Source of the DNA: Streptomyces sp. DvalAA-43
Lineage (GTDB): Bacteria; Actinomycetota; Actinomycetes; Streptomycetales; Streptomycetaceae
Direction of reading: 5' to 3'
Length of the DNA: 64,000 nt
Assembly: GCF_900091725.1 (NCBI RefSeq)
Contig: NZ_FMBW01000063.1
Span: 62,001 to 126,000 of the forward strand
In this document: in pieces, positions 16,338 through 24,770 of the stretch
Position numbering within the stretch: the stretch's first letter is position 1
Layout: the number at the start of each line of letters is the position of its first letter
Program-made: the position numbers and the translations under genes
Notes under the pieces: generated by a model
The model's input: the letters and a program-made list of their open reading frames with translations, nothing else
The model's database searches: none
What the model was told of the DNA's origin: nothing

Positions 16338-17437
16338 GTACGGCCCTCGCCCTCGTGGGCCTCAACTGCGCCGTCGCCGCGATCACGGCGGCAGGTGCCG
16401 TCTACTTCACGCGGGTCCGGATGCCCCGCCCGCCGGTCGGCAGGTACGAACTGCCCGATGTCGCCGTGATGGGCGTCGTCGTGGTGGCGGCTCCCCTGGT
16501 CTATCTGGCAGCGCCCCGGACCGCGGTGGCCGTCGTCTTCGGCCTGGTCCTCTGCGCGGCACTCCAGTTCACCCTCGCGCCGCTGATCGGCGGGGGGCGG
16601 GCCTGGTCGGCCGCGGGGGCGCTGGTGGCCGCCACCGCCGGGTGCGCGTTCGCGGACCTGCCAATCGCCGTGACCGCCCTGACCGACGTACTGCTCGCCG
16701 TCGCCGTGGTGGGAGTGGCCAACATGTGGGCACAGAGCGGGATGCGCTCCGCCCACGCGGCGTGGTTCGCGGGCATGCTCTGCTGCTACGACCTGGTGGC
16801 GACCGGACTCACCTCCGTCATGGACCGGTTCGCCACCCAGGTCATGGGACTGCCGTTCGCCCCGCTGCTGGCAGTCACCCAGGGCCGCCCACCGGTGGCG
16901 CTCGGGCTCGGCGACCTGCTGCTCCTGGTGCTCTTCCCGCTGGTGGCGCTCAAGGCCTTCGGACGGGCCGCCGCCCTTCTCGCGGCCGGAGTCGGACTGG
17001 CGGTGTCCGCGAGCGTCAGTCTGCTGTTCGGCCTGGGAGTGCTGACGGGCGCCTTCCCGCTCCTGACGGCGCTGGGACCGCTGATCGTGTTGCAGCACGT
17101 GCTGTGGTCGCGGTCCAGGTCCGGCGAGCGGACCACCGCCGAGTGGCGCGCGGGAACACCCCGCTCGGTGGCGGCCGACGCCCCCACGGACCCCGACCCG
17201 GCGCTGCTCCTGGCCCTGGAACCGACCGACGTGGACGCGCTCCGGGCGGAGCTGTCCCGGGGCGACTGGCTCGCGGTCGTCGACGGCCGGGCGGTGGGCA
17301 GCGGGAAGTCGCCCGGTCAGGCCCGCAGGGACGCCCGGCTCCGTGGTTGTGAATCGGTGCCTGTGATACGCCAGCACTGGGCCGGGCCCGCGGCTGGGGA
17401 GACGACCGGCGACACCGATACCGGCCGACTCCCGTGA
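16334..17437 (+). CDS. Nine-helix membrane protein with presenilin/SPP (GxGD protease) signatures
   Basis: A 367-aa protein. I count nine hydrophobic helices, roughly at residues 6-25, 43-59, 63-84, 91-107, 110-130, 139-159, 187-207, 211-236 and 237-257. Helix 6 contains CCYDLVA with YD at 152-153, helix 7 contains GLGD at 191-194, and helix 9 contains TAL at 245-247. This is the order and spacing of the presenilin and signal-peptide-peptidase catalytic motifs (YD, GxGD, PAL), with Thr replacing the Pro of PAL. The cytosolic tail (residues 300-350) has WLAVVDGRAVGSGKSPGQA, like a DUF5678 domain. The start overlaps the ligase stop as ATGA. Intramembrane proteolysis is inferred from these motifs, not shown. 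Confidence 0.8.
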   Translation: MSTALALVGLNCAVAAITAAGAVYFTRVRMPRPPVGRYELPDVAVMGVVVVAAPLVYLAAPRTAVAVVFGLVLCAALQFTLAPLIGGGRAWSAAGALVAATAGCAFADLPIAVTALTDVLLAVAVVGVANMWAQSGMRSAHAAWFAGMLCCYDLVATGLTSVMDRFATQVMGLPFAPLLAVTQGRPPVALGLGDLLLLVLFPLVALKAFGRAAALLAAGVGLAVSASVSLLFGLGVLTGAFPLLTALGPLIVLQHVLWSRSRSGERTTAEWRAGTPRSVAADAPTDPDPALLLALEPTDVDALRAELSRGDWLAVVDGRAVGSGKSPGQARRDARLRGCESVPVIRQHWAGPAAGETTGDTDTGRLP

Positions 17438-17542
17438 GACCCCTCGGCATGTGAACCCATGGCATGGCCGACGACTGCCGGCACGGCCGACCGCCCCGTA
17501 CCACCCGACCTCGCGGATCACGCACCGGCGACGCGTCGCACG

Positions 17543-19087
17543 TCAGTCGACAGGCTTCTGGAGAGGGGTCGGTCCGGTGGTGAGCAGCGTGGTGATCTCC
17601 TGGGCGAGCTCCGGGCCGAGTTCGCCCCAGCCGTCCTTGTAGCCGTAGACGCTCGCCAGGGTGCGGGCGTCGTAGTCGCCGTTCATGATCTCGATGTCGG
17701 TGGTGGTGATGAGCGCCGGGTGGGCGACGCCGACGGCTCCCGAGACCTTCAGCAGTTCCTTGCGCAGGGTGCGCAGGTAGACGGCGGCGCGGGTGGCCTT
17801 CGAGGGCGCGTCGACGCCACGCACCAACCACGGGTTCTGAGTGGCGATGCCGGTGGGGCACTTGTCGGTGTGGCACTTCTGCGCCTGGATGCAGCCTATG
17901 GACAGCATGGCCTCGCGGGCGACGTTGATCATGTCGACGCCCAGGGCGAAGGCGACGGCGGCGTTCTCGGGCAGGCCGAGTTTGCCGGATCCGATGAAGG
18001 TGAGGTCGTCGGTCAGGCCCTGCTCGGCGAACGTGCTGTAGACGCGGGAGAAGCCCATCCGGAACGGCAGCGACACCGAGTCGGTGAAGATCAGGGGAGC
18101 CGCCCCGGTGCCGCCCTCGCCTCCGTCGATGGTCACGAAGTCGACTCCGCGATCACCACGCGCCATCAGCGTGGCCAGCTCCTGCCAGAAGCTCATCTCC
18201 CCCACGGCGCTCTTGATCCCGACCGGCAGACCGGTCTCGGCAGCGATCAGCTCCACGAAGTCGAGCAACGAGTCGACGTCGTGGAACGCGGTGTGCCGGG
18301 AGGGGGAGGCGCAGTCCTTGCCGGCCGGGATGCCGCGGATCCCGGCGATCTCGGGGGTCACCTTCGCGCCCGGCAGCATCCCGCCGAGCCCCGGCTTGGC
18401 GCCCTGGGAGAGCTTGATCTCTATCGCCTTGACCGGGGCGCCTGCGACCACGTCCTTGAGCTTGTCGAGGCTGAAGGTACCGTCCTCGTTGCGGCAGCCG
18501 AAGTACGACGTGCCGATCTGGAGGACGAGGTCACCGCCGTTGCGGTGGTACTGCGAGAGGCCGCCCTCGCCTGTGTTCTGCATCGCGCCGGCCAGCGCCG
18601 CACCCTTGTTGAGCGCCGTGATGGCCGCGCCGGACAGCGATCCGAAGCTCATCGCCGAGATGTTCACGACGCTCGCCGGACGGAACGCCTTGGCCCGCCC
18701 GCGCGGGCCGCCCAGCACCTTGGCCGAGGGCAGCGGTGCCTGCGGGTCGTGGAGATCGGGCAGCGTGCCGGCGAACGTCCGCTGCTTCACATACGCGTGC
18801 CCTTGCACATGCTCGACGTCCACATCGGTTCCGAACCCGAAGTAGTTGTTCTCTTCCTTCGCCGACGCGTAGATCCAGGTGCGCTGGTCACGGCTGAACG
18901 GGCGCTCTTCCTCGTTGGACGTCACGACGTACTGGCGCAGTTCCGGCCCGATCGTCTCCAGCAGATACCGGGCGTGCCCGATCACGGGGAAGTTCCTCAG
19001 CAGTGCGTGCTTCTTCTGGACGAGATCGCGGGCGGCCACCAGCGCCAATGCTGTTGCGGCGGCCGCGCCGATGCTCCGAGCGCGCAT
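17543..19087 (-). CDS. FMN-binding glutamate-synthase family protein
   Basis: A 514-aa protein equivalent to the central FMN/iron-sulfur domain of glutamate synthase (GltB), without the glutaminase domain. Seen are SAMSFGSLSGAAITALNKGA, the FMN-site IKLSQGAKPGLGGMLPG, FVTIDGGEGGTGAAP, and the cysteine cluster CIQAQKCHTDKCPTGIATQ for an iron-sulfur centre. A short hydrophobic segment after the N-terminus (IGAAAATALALVAARDL) suggests membrane association. The ATG at 19087 follows GAGGAGAGGAA. The gene is convergent with the presenilin-like gene. Reaction and partner unknown; it is a widely found stand-alone family. Confidence 0.93.
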   Translation of the reverse strand: MRARSIGAAAATALALVAARDLVQKKHALLRNFPVIGHARYLLETIGPELRQYVVTSNEEERPFSRDQRTWIYASAKEENNYFGFGTDVDVEHVQGHAYVKQRTFAGTLPDLHDPQAPLPSAKVLGGPRGRAKAFRPASVVNISAMSFGSLSGAAITALNKGAALAGAMQNTGEGGLSQYHRNGGDLVLQIGTSYFGCRNEDGTFSLDKLKDVVAGAPVKAIEIKLSQGAKPGLGGMLPGAKVTPEIAGIRGIPAGKDCASPSRHTAFHDVDSLLDFVELIAAETGLPVGIKSAVGEMSFWQELATLMARGDRGVDFVTIDGGEGGTGAAPLIFTDSVSLPFRMGFSRVYSTFAEQGLTDDLTFIGSGKLGLPENAAVAFALGVDMINVAREAMLSIGCIQAQKCHTDKCPTGIATQNPWLVRGVDAPSKATRAAVYLRTLRKELLKVSGAVGVAHPALITTTDIEIMNGDYDARTLASVYGYKDGWGELGPELAQEITTLLTTGPTPLQKPVD

Positions 19088-19258
19088 GAACGTTCCTCTC
19101 CTCGGCTGCTCCGTACCCGACTCCACCGCTGTGCGGCGGACGTCGTGAGCGTTGGGCGGCGGACACGGCCGGGCAGGCATCGGCGTCCGACGACGAAACG
19201 CCACATGATGGTAGAGGTCTCGCCGATGGGCGAACGGGGCAGGGTGCGTGAACCCGGC

Positions 19259-19891
19259 TCAGGGACCGCGCCAGATGTTGGCGAAGGCTGCGTTCTCGAT
19301 GGTCCGCCTCTGGCGTACGGCCTCCAGCTCCATCACCGCGTCGTGGACGGCGGCCACCACGGTCGTCACCGCCTCGTCGTCGAGGCCGGTCGCGTCGTCG
19401 GATCGTTCGTCGTCGAGGGCGGTCTCATCGTCGGGCCGTTCGTCGTCGATGCCCACGACCGACGCGAGGGCGGCCAGGACGGGTTCCTTCTCTTCCCAGC
19501 GGTCGGCCGCATGGCGGCGCGCGGGAGTATCGACCGGTTCCACGCGTTCCGAGCCGAAGGACAACCGGCCGCTTCGCTGCGGCTTCAGCTCACCGTTCTC
19601 CTCCAGGGCGGCCTGGTACGCGGCCGAGAGGTCCCGGCCCCGGCGCCACAGCCAGTCCTCGATCCGCTCGTAGGGCGCCTGTCGAGTGAGTCCTGCCGCA
19701 GCCTCGCCCATGAACCGGTCGTCCGGCGTCGGCGCTGCACCCGGCACGATGCGGTCGAGGTCCACGGCGACCACCCCCGCACCGATGAGATCGATCAGCT
19801 CGGCTCCCGCGAGTGCGAGGGACAGGTCGCCCTGTCCCACGGAATGCTTCAGGTCCATGGCGATGATGAACAGGTCTTTCGCCGTGGTCAT
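19259..19891 (-). CDS. GPP34 (GOLPH3-like) family protein
   Basis: A 210-aa helical protein of the GPP34 family, related to the eukaryotic Golgi phosphoprotein that binds phosphoinositides. Typical parts are MTTAKDLFIIAMD, LSLALAGAELIDLIGAGVV, and the C-terminal VVAAVHDAVMELEAVRQRR helix. A run of acidic linker residues (about 145-165, repeated DDE) is an insertion relative to short family members. Bacterial members are common in streptomycetes and have no settled role. The gene appears monocistronic. Confidence 0.85.
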   Translation of the reverse strand: MTTAKDLFIIAMDLKHSVGQGDLSLALAGAELIDLIGAGVVAVDLDRIVPGAAPTPDDRFMGEAAAGLTRQAPYERIEDWLWRRGRDLSAAYQAALEENGELKPQRSGRLSFGSERVEPVDTPARRHAADRWEEKEPVLAALASVVGIDDERPDDETALDDERSDDATGLDDEAVTTVVAAVHDAVMELEAVRQRRTIENAAFANIWRGP

Positions 19892-20361
19892 GAACGGCTC
19901 CCCTCGGAGACATGGACAAAGGTGCGCCCTGCCGACCGGGCCCGCGTCCGAGGCCGGCCCGGCGGCGGGGCGACTGTCACGACCAGTATCGTCCCGCTCG
20001 GGCGGCCGAAGCCCTTACCGGCGTCCTCGGTGTCGGCGATCTCGCCTCGGACAGGTCCCGGGCGTGCCCCGGGCGGCCTAGTCCTCAGCCGGCCCGCCCG
20101 CCGAACCGCACCGAAGCACGAATCAGGCGCTTCCAGGTGATCTCGATACAGCCGCTGCCCGTGCGGTGGTCACGTACCCGGAACCGCGAACGGCCCCACC
20201 GCCGGCCGCAGGCCCCGGAGCGGGCAATTCATGGAGTCTTCGCCCGGATGTCGCCCTTACGGGCCATTCCTCCCCCGGTCCCGCGGCTAGCTTGCAGACG
20301 ATCACCACTCGACGATCGCCCCTCGACGATCACCCCCGACGATCACCTCCGCGGAGACACC
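19892..20361. other. Intergenic region with four short direct repeats
   Basis: About 470 bases between the divergent GPP34 and metallophosphatase genes. The only structure noted is the repeat array at 20297-20347 just before the phosphatase ribosome site. No gene or RNA was recognised. Confidence 0.5.
20297..20347 (+). repeat. Four GACGATCACC-type direct repeats before the phosphatase gene
   Basis: Copies of GACGATC(A/G)CC start at 20297, 20311, 20325 and 20338, giving periods of 14, 14 and 13 bases. They end five bases before the ribosome site of the metallophosphatase. They could be a regulator-binding array or lie in the 5' leader; neither is shown. Confidence 0.8.
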
Positions 20362-22260
20362 ATGTGCAGCCCCCTCCACCAGCCCGACGGACCGCTCCTG
20401 CCCGACGCCGGACGTCGTACGTTCCTGCGGGCCGCCGCGCTCACCGGTGCCGCCGCCGCGGCCACGGGGCTCGTGTCCGCCGCCCCCGCCGCGGCTCTCC
20501 CCCAGCAGAACGCCGGTGCCGCCACGGCCCGTTGGCGACCCGACCCGGAGAACCCCCGGTTCACGCTCGTCGTCATGCCCGACACCCAGTACCTCTTCGA
20601 CGGAGCGAGCATCAACAAGGCCCCGGTCGAGGCCTCGTTGCGTTATGTCCTCGATCACGGGCGCGACGAGAACATCGTGTTCCTGTCCCATCTGGGCGAC
20701 CTCACCGAGAGCGGCCGGGCCGACGAATTCGAGGCGATCGGCGAGGCCTTCGAGCTGCTCGACCGGCGGCAGGTCGGCTACAGCGTCGTCGCGGGCAACC
20801 ACGACATCAAGTCGTCCACCGACGACGGGCGCGGCCGCACCCCGTACCTGGACACCTTCGGCCCGCGGCGCATGCGGCGGCTGCCCACGTTCGGCGGGGC
20901 GACCCCGGACGGCTACAACACGTACCACGTGTTCCGCGCCGCCGGGCGGGAGTGGCTGGTGCTGGCGCTCGACTGGCGGCCGTCGGCGGCGTCCCTCGCC
21001 TGGGCCCGGAACGTCATCGCCGAGCACCCGGACACACCGGTCGTCCTCACCACCCACGAGCTGGTGTACACCGACGCGGACGGCGACGAGGCCACGTTCT
21101 CCGACCACGGAGAGCATCTGTGGAACGAGCTGATAGCCGAGCACGACCAGATCTTCCTCACCCTCAACGGCCACTACTGGCCCGCCGGGCGCACCACCCG
21201 CAAGAACACCGCGGGCAACGACGTCCATCTGCACCTCACCAACTACCAGAACCGCTACTACGGCGGCAGCGCGATGATCCGCCTCTACCGCTTCGACCTG
21301 GCCAGGAACACCATCGACGTGGAGACGATCTCGCCGTGGATCCTCGGCCGGGCGGGCGAGCGGCTCAATGAACTGGAGCGCGGCGAGATCGAGCTGACCG
21401 GCCCGCAGGACCGGTTCGCCGTCCCCATCGACTTCGAGAAGCGGTTCGCCGGCTTCGCGCCCGTGCCGGTGCGCGGCCCCCGCCCGGCAAAGCGGCTGCT
21501 GATACCGGGCACCGTCGCCTACTGGCGCTTCGACTCACCCGCGCACCCGGACGGTTCCGCCGCTGCCGCCGATCTGCGCGTCCCCGACCTGTCCGGGCAC
21601 CGCAACGACCTGGTGCGCGAAGCCGTGCCCGGAAGCGCCCCCGACGCGCTGCGCTGGTCCACCGGTCACCACCCCGACCAGCCCGGCCACGGCAGCCTCT
21701 ACTTCGACGGCTCGAAGCCCCCGCTGCGGGGCGCGTATCTGCGTACGGAGACCAACGCACCGCTCAACACCAAGACCTTCAGGTCCGGTTACACCATCGA
21801 GGCCTTCCTCCGTCTCCCCACCGACTGGGACGCCGGACGCAATGCCTGGGGCGCCGTACTGGGCCGCCGGGGCACACTCGAAGCCGCGGGCAAGACGTCC
21901 GGCGATACGGACGAGCCCGTCGCCACCCTCTCCGTGTCGGACGGCCCCGGGCTCCAGTGGGCCGCGGCGCCGCTGAACCAGCCGGGAGCCGTCACCAACT
22001 GGAGCCATGAGCTGCCGCGCGACCGTTGGTGGCATGTGGCGGTCGTCAACGACGGCAGACACACGACGATGTACGTCGACGGCTGCGTCGTCGCCCGCAA
22101 CCCCGCCACCCGCACCACCGGTCTCGCCACCGCGGGTCTCCCCTGGCTGCTCGGCGCCTATGAGTACGGGGGCAGGCTCGACCAGTTGATGCAGGGCTGG
22201 ATCGGCGATGTCCGGATCGTCGAACGCCCCCTGCGCGTGCGGGACTTCATGACGTCCTGA
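20362..22260 (+). CDS. Secreted metallophosphatase with C-terminal LamG-like domain
   Basis: A 632-aa exported protein. Twin-arginine signal: GRRTFLRAAALTG, hydrophobic stretch, cleavage near AAALPQQ. Calcineurin-like phosphoesterase motifs follow: VVMPDTQY, HLGDLTE, VAGNHD, and LNGHYW. From about residue 385 a second domain begins (VAYWRFDS), with the strand pattern of a concanavalin A/LamG lectin-like fold, including YTIEAFLRLP and WWHVAVVNDGRHTTMYVDG. ATG 20362 has GGAG six bases upstream. Probably acts on phosphoesters or polysaccharide-linked substrates outside the cell. It lies alone between divergent and convergent neighbours. Confidence 0.93.
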   Translation: MCSPLHQPDGPLLPDAGRRTFLRAAALTGAAAAATGLVSAAPAAALPQQNAGAATARWRPDPENPRFTLVVMPDTQYLFDGASINKAPVEASLRYVLDHGRDENIVFLSHLGDLTESGRADEFEAIGEAFELLDRRQVGYSVVAGNHDIKSSTDDGRGRTPYLDTFGPRRMRRLPTFGGATPDGYNTYHVFRAAGREWLVLALDWRPSAASLAWARNVIAEHPDTPVVLTTHELVYTDADGDEATFSDHGEHLWNELIAEHDQIFLTLNGHYWPAGRTTRKNTAGNDVHLHLTNYQNRYYGGSAMIRLYRFDLARNTIDVETISPWILGRAGERLNELERGEIELTGPQDRFAVPIDFEKRFAGFAPVPVRGPRPAKRLLIPGTVAYWRFDSPAHPDGSAAAADLRVPDLSGHRNDLVREAVPGSAPDALRWSTGHHPDQPGHGSLYFDGSKPPLRGAYLRTETNAPLNTKTFRSGYTIEAFLRLPTDWDAGRNAWGAVLGRRGTLEAAGKTSGDTDEPVATLSVSDGPGLQWAAAPLNQPGAVTNWSHELPRDRWWHVAVVNDGRHTTMYVDGCVVARNPATRTTGLATAGLPWLLGAYEYGGRLDQLMQGWIGDVRIVERPLRVRDFMTS

Positions 22261-22325
22261 CTCGGCCGTCCCACTGACCGGGCGGTCGGTTGATGTGCTG
22301 GTCGAAGCCCGGACAGGGGTGCGGC

Positions 22326-22850
22326 TCACTCGCTGTCGGCAGGGTGCGGATGTTCCCTTCGGGAGAGCCAGGTCGTGAGCAGTGATTCCAGCGTCCTGGC
22401 CTCCGTGGGCGTCAGCGGACTCAGCAGACGACGTTCGTTGCGCACGTGGTCGGTGAACGCGCGGTCGATCAGTTCACGTCCGGGTCCGGTGAGGGCTACG
22501 ATCCGGCCCCGTTGGTCGTCGTCGGAGCGGCGGCGGGTGACGAGTCCGGCTCGTTCCAGCCGGTCGATTCTCTTCGTCATGGCGCCGGTGGTGACCATGG
22601 TGTGCGCGGCGAGTTCGCCGGGTGCCCGTTCGTAGGGCTCACCGACACGGCGTAGTGCGCACAGGACGTCGAACTCTCCCTCGCTGAGGCCGTAGCGGCC
22701 GTACAGGAGGCAGAGCTCTCCGGTGAGCTGGTCCGCCAGGCGGTGCAGCCGACCGATCACTCCCAGCGGAGTGACGTCGAGGTCGGGCCGCTCGCGGCGC
22801 CAGTCGGCCTGGATGCGGGCTACGCGGTCCAGCGGCTGCGAATCTTCCAT
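22326..22850 (-). CDS. MarR family transcriptional regulator
   Basis: A 174-aa winged-helix regulator. The core reads YGLSEGEFDVLCALRRVG, then ELAAHTMVTTGAMTKRIDRLERAGLVTRRRSDDDQRGRIVALT, the recognition helix and wing of MarR proteins (given here in two parts of one domain near residues 50-115). It starts at ATG 22850, inside a CTTCCATGGA half-operator. It is divergent from an EamA exporter gene with only 40 bases between starts, and three evenly spaced palindromic sites cover both starts. Autoregulation and repression of the exporter are the obvious inference. Confidence 0.9.
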   Translation of the reverse strand: MEDSQPLDRVARIQADWRRERPDLDVTPLGVIGRLHRLADQLTGELCLLYGRYGLSEGEFDVLCALRRVGEPYERAPGELAAHTMVTTGAMTKRIDRLERAGLVTRRRSDDDQRGRIVALTGPGRELIDRAFTDHVRNERRLLSPLTPTEARTLESLLTTWLSRREHPHPADSE

Positions 22851-22897
22851 GGACACCACGATACCTTCCCGGGAAGCTATATTGCCTTCCATGGAAG
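22844..22897. promoter_or_regulatory. Three-site MarR operator array
   Basis: Palindromes of the form CTTCC-NN-GGAAG: CTTCCCGGGAAG at 22865-22876, CTTCCATGGAAG at 22886-22897, and a partial CTTCCATGGACA at 22844-22855. Their centres are exactly 21 bases apart, two helical turns. The outer two sites contain the start codons of the exporter and the regulator. Confidence 0.8.
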
Positions 22898-23805
22898 CTA
22901 ATATGCGGTGGGTGGCGCTGACCGCGGTCGCACCGATGGCCTGGGGGACCAACTATTTCGTCACGCACGAGTTCCTCCCCGCCGACCGCCCGCTCTACGG
23001 GGCCGCCCTGCGCGCGCTGCCCGCCGGCCTCGTCCTGCTGGCCCTGTCCAGGCAGCGGCCGCGTGGCGCATGGTGGTGGCGATCCGCGGTGCTCGGGCTG
23101 CTCAACGTCAGCGTGTTCTTCGTCCTCGTCTACGTCGCTTCCCAGGTGCTGCCGACGAGCCTCGCCTCGACCGTCATGGCGGTCTCCCCGCTGGCGATGA
23201 TGCTCATGGCCTGGCCGCTGGTGTCCGAGCGGCCCCGGACCGCCCACCTGGCAGGCGCCGCGATCGGGCTCGCCGGAGTGTGCCTCATGCTGCTCACGGG
23301 GACGGAATCGGTGAGCGTGCCGGGAGTCCTCGCCTCCGTCTCCGCCGTACTGGTGTCGTCCTTCGGCCACATCCTGGCCAAACGGTGGAGCGCCGATGTC
23401 GACGTGCTCGCCTCCACCGCCTGGCAGCTCACCGCCGGAGGCCTGTTCCTGCTCCCGGCCGCCGCAGTCGTGGAGGGCCCTCCTCCCGCACTCTCCGTTC
23501 CGGCGTTCCTCGCGTTCGGCTACGTCACCCTGGTCGCCACCGCGCTGGCCTTCGCCGCCTGGTTCACCGGCCTGCGGCACCTGCCCGCAGGGACCGTCGG
23601 CCTGATCGGACTGCTCAACCCCGTCACAGGCGTACTGCTCGGCACAGCGGTCGCCGCCGAGGTTCTGACCGTTCAGCAGCTGTGCGGACTGGTCCTGGTC
23701 CTGGCCGGAGTCGTCCTCGGCCGGCCCACGCGCGCGGGCCGACGCGGCAGCGGACAGGTACCCGCCCAAGCGGCCGGGCGGCTCCTTGACCTGAAGCATG
23801 ATTGA
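22891..23805 (+). CDS. EamA/DMT family transporter
   Basis: A 304-aa inner-membrane protein with ten predicted helices formed by two EamA repeats (first helix ALTAVAPMAWGTNYFV; second repeat starts near VPGVLASVSAVLVSSFGHIL). Family members export amino acids, drugs or metabolites. Two start codons are possible, ATG 22891 and ATG 22903; the first lies inside an operator palindrome. It is probably repressed by the divergent MarR protein. Substrate unknown. Confidence 0.92.
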   Translation: MEANMRWVALTAVAPMAWGTNYFVTHEFLPADRPLYGAALRALPAGLVLLALSRQRPRGAWWWRSAVLGLLNVSVFFVLVYVASQVLPTSLASTVMAVSPLAMMLMAWPLVSERPRTAHLAGAAIGLAGVCLMLLTGTESVSVPGVLASVSAVLVSSFGHILAKRWSADVDVLASTAWQLTAGGLFLLPAAAVVEGPPPALSVPAFLAFGYVTLVATALAFAAWFTGLRHLPAGTVGLIGLLNPVTGVLLGTAVAAEVLTVQQLCGLVLVLAGVVLGRPTRAGRRGSGQVPAQAAGRLLDLKHD

Positions 23806-23854
23806 GGTTCTACCGTGTCGTCAGGTTGATCATCCGACGACGGGAAACACACTC

Positions 23855-24688
23855 ATGATCCTCGTGACCGGAGCCACCGGCAACATTGGCAGTGCCCTGC
23901 TGGAGGAACTGCACGCACGCGGCGTCGGGCCGCTCCGAGGGCTCACCCGTGATGCCACACGGGTCGCCTTCCCCGACGGGGTCGAGGCCGTGGAGGGCGA
24001 CTTCGCGGAGCCCGCGTCATTGAAGCCCGCGATGGCCGGGGTGCGCTCGCTGTTCCTCGTGTCGCGTCTGGGCCCGGACGCCGACATCCTCGACGTCGCC
24101 CGGCAGGCGGGCGTGGAGCACGTCGTACTGCTGTCGTCGATCACCGTCCGGACCCACCCCCGCCTCGGCCCGGCCGGCGAGAACCTGGCGGTGGAGCAAT
24201 CGCTCAAGGCAAGCGGCATGGCCTGGACGATCCTGCGACCGACGCAGTTCGCCTCGAACGCACTGATGTGGGCGGCCTCCGTCCGTGGCCACGGGACCGT
24301 CCGCGCGCCGTACGCGGACACCGCACTGCCCACCATCCATCCCGCGGACATCGCAGCGGTGGCACGGGTGGCACTGACCGAGCCCGGCCACCGGGGGCAC
24401 ACCTACGCCCTGACGGGACCAGAGCCGGTGACCGCCCGCCAGCAGGTCGAAGCCATCGCGGCAGCACTGGGCCGGGAGGTTCCCTTCGCCGAGATCGGCC
24501 GCCAGGAGGCCCACGCGCAGATGGCCGCGGTCTTCGGGGCCGAGGCCGCGGACGCGGTGCTCGACGTCACCGGCGGAGACGTGAACGACGAGTTGCTGAT
24601 GGTGCGCGACACGGTCTCACAGGTCACTGGAGCACCGGCCCGACCGTTCCGGCAGTGGGTCTCGGAGCACGTCAACGCCTTCCGCTGA
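23855..24688 (+). CDS. NmrA-like NAD(P)-binding reductase
   Basis: A 277-aa atypical short-chain dehydrogenase of the NmrA/QOR2 type. The nucleotide-binding motif is at the N-terminus (MILVTGATGNIGSALL), followed by the strand GVEAVEGDFAEP, and SSITVR in place of the usual active-site region, then WTILRPTQFASN. Members reduce quinones or act as redox sensors. It begins 49 bases after the EamA gene and may share its transcript. The stop codon overlaps a three-copy 9-bp repeat. Confidence 0.9.
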   Translation: MILVTGATGNIGSALLEELHARGVGPLRGLTRDATRVAFPDGVEAVEGDFAEPASLKPAMAGVRSLFLVSRLGPDADILDVARQAGVEHVVLLSSITVRTHPRLGPAGENLAVEQSLKASGMAWTILRPTQFASNALMWAASVRGHGTVRAPYADTALPTIHPADIAAVARVALTEPGHRGHTYALTGPEPVTARQQVEAIAAALGREVPFAEIGRQEAHAQMAAVFGAEAADAVLDVTGGDVNDELLMVRDTVSQVTGAPARPFRQWVSEHVNAFR

Positions 24689-24713
24689 ATCGACCGAATC
24701 GACCGAATCGACC
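24687..24713. repeat. Three tandem copies of GAATCGACC at a stop codon
   Basis: Three perfect 9-base copies begin within the stop codon of the NmrA-like gene and continue into the convergent intergenic region. Probably a slippage product with no known role. Confidence 0.9.
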
Positions 24714-24770
24714 GAGCCTGGGTACGTTGATCCGTACTCAGGTCAGAACCCTCACGGATACCCACGGAGA

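Noticed and set aside
14693..17437. 914-codon plus-strand frame across the ligase and membrane protein
   Set aside because: Its first half is out of frame with the clear PaaK-like ligase; only the last 367 codons are real, starting at the ATG that overlaps the ligase stop.
17459..20140. 893-codon plus-strand frame
   Set aside because: Antisense to the glutamate-synthase-like and GPP34 genes, which have clear motifs; the frame's protein is low complexity.
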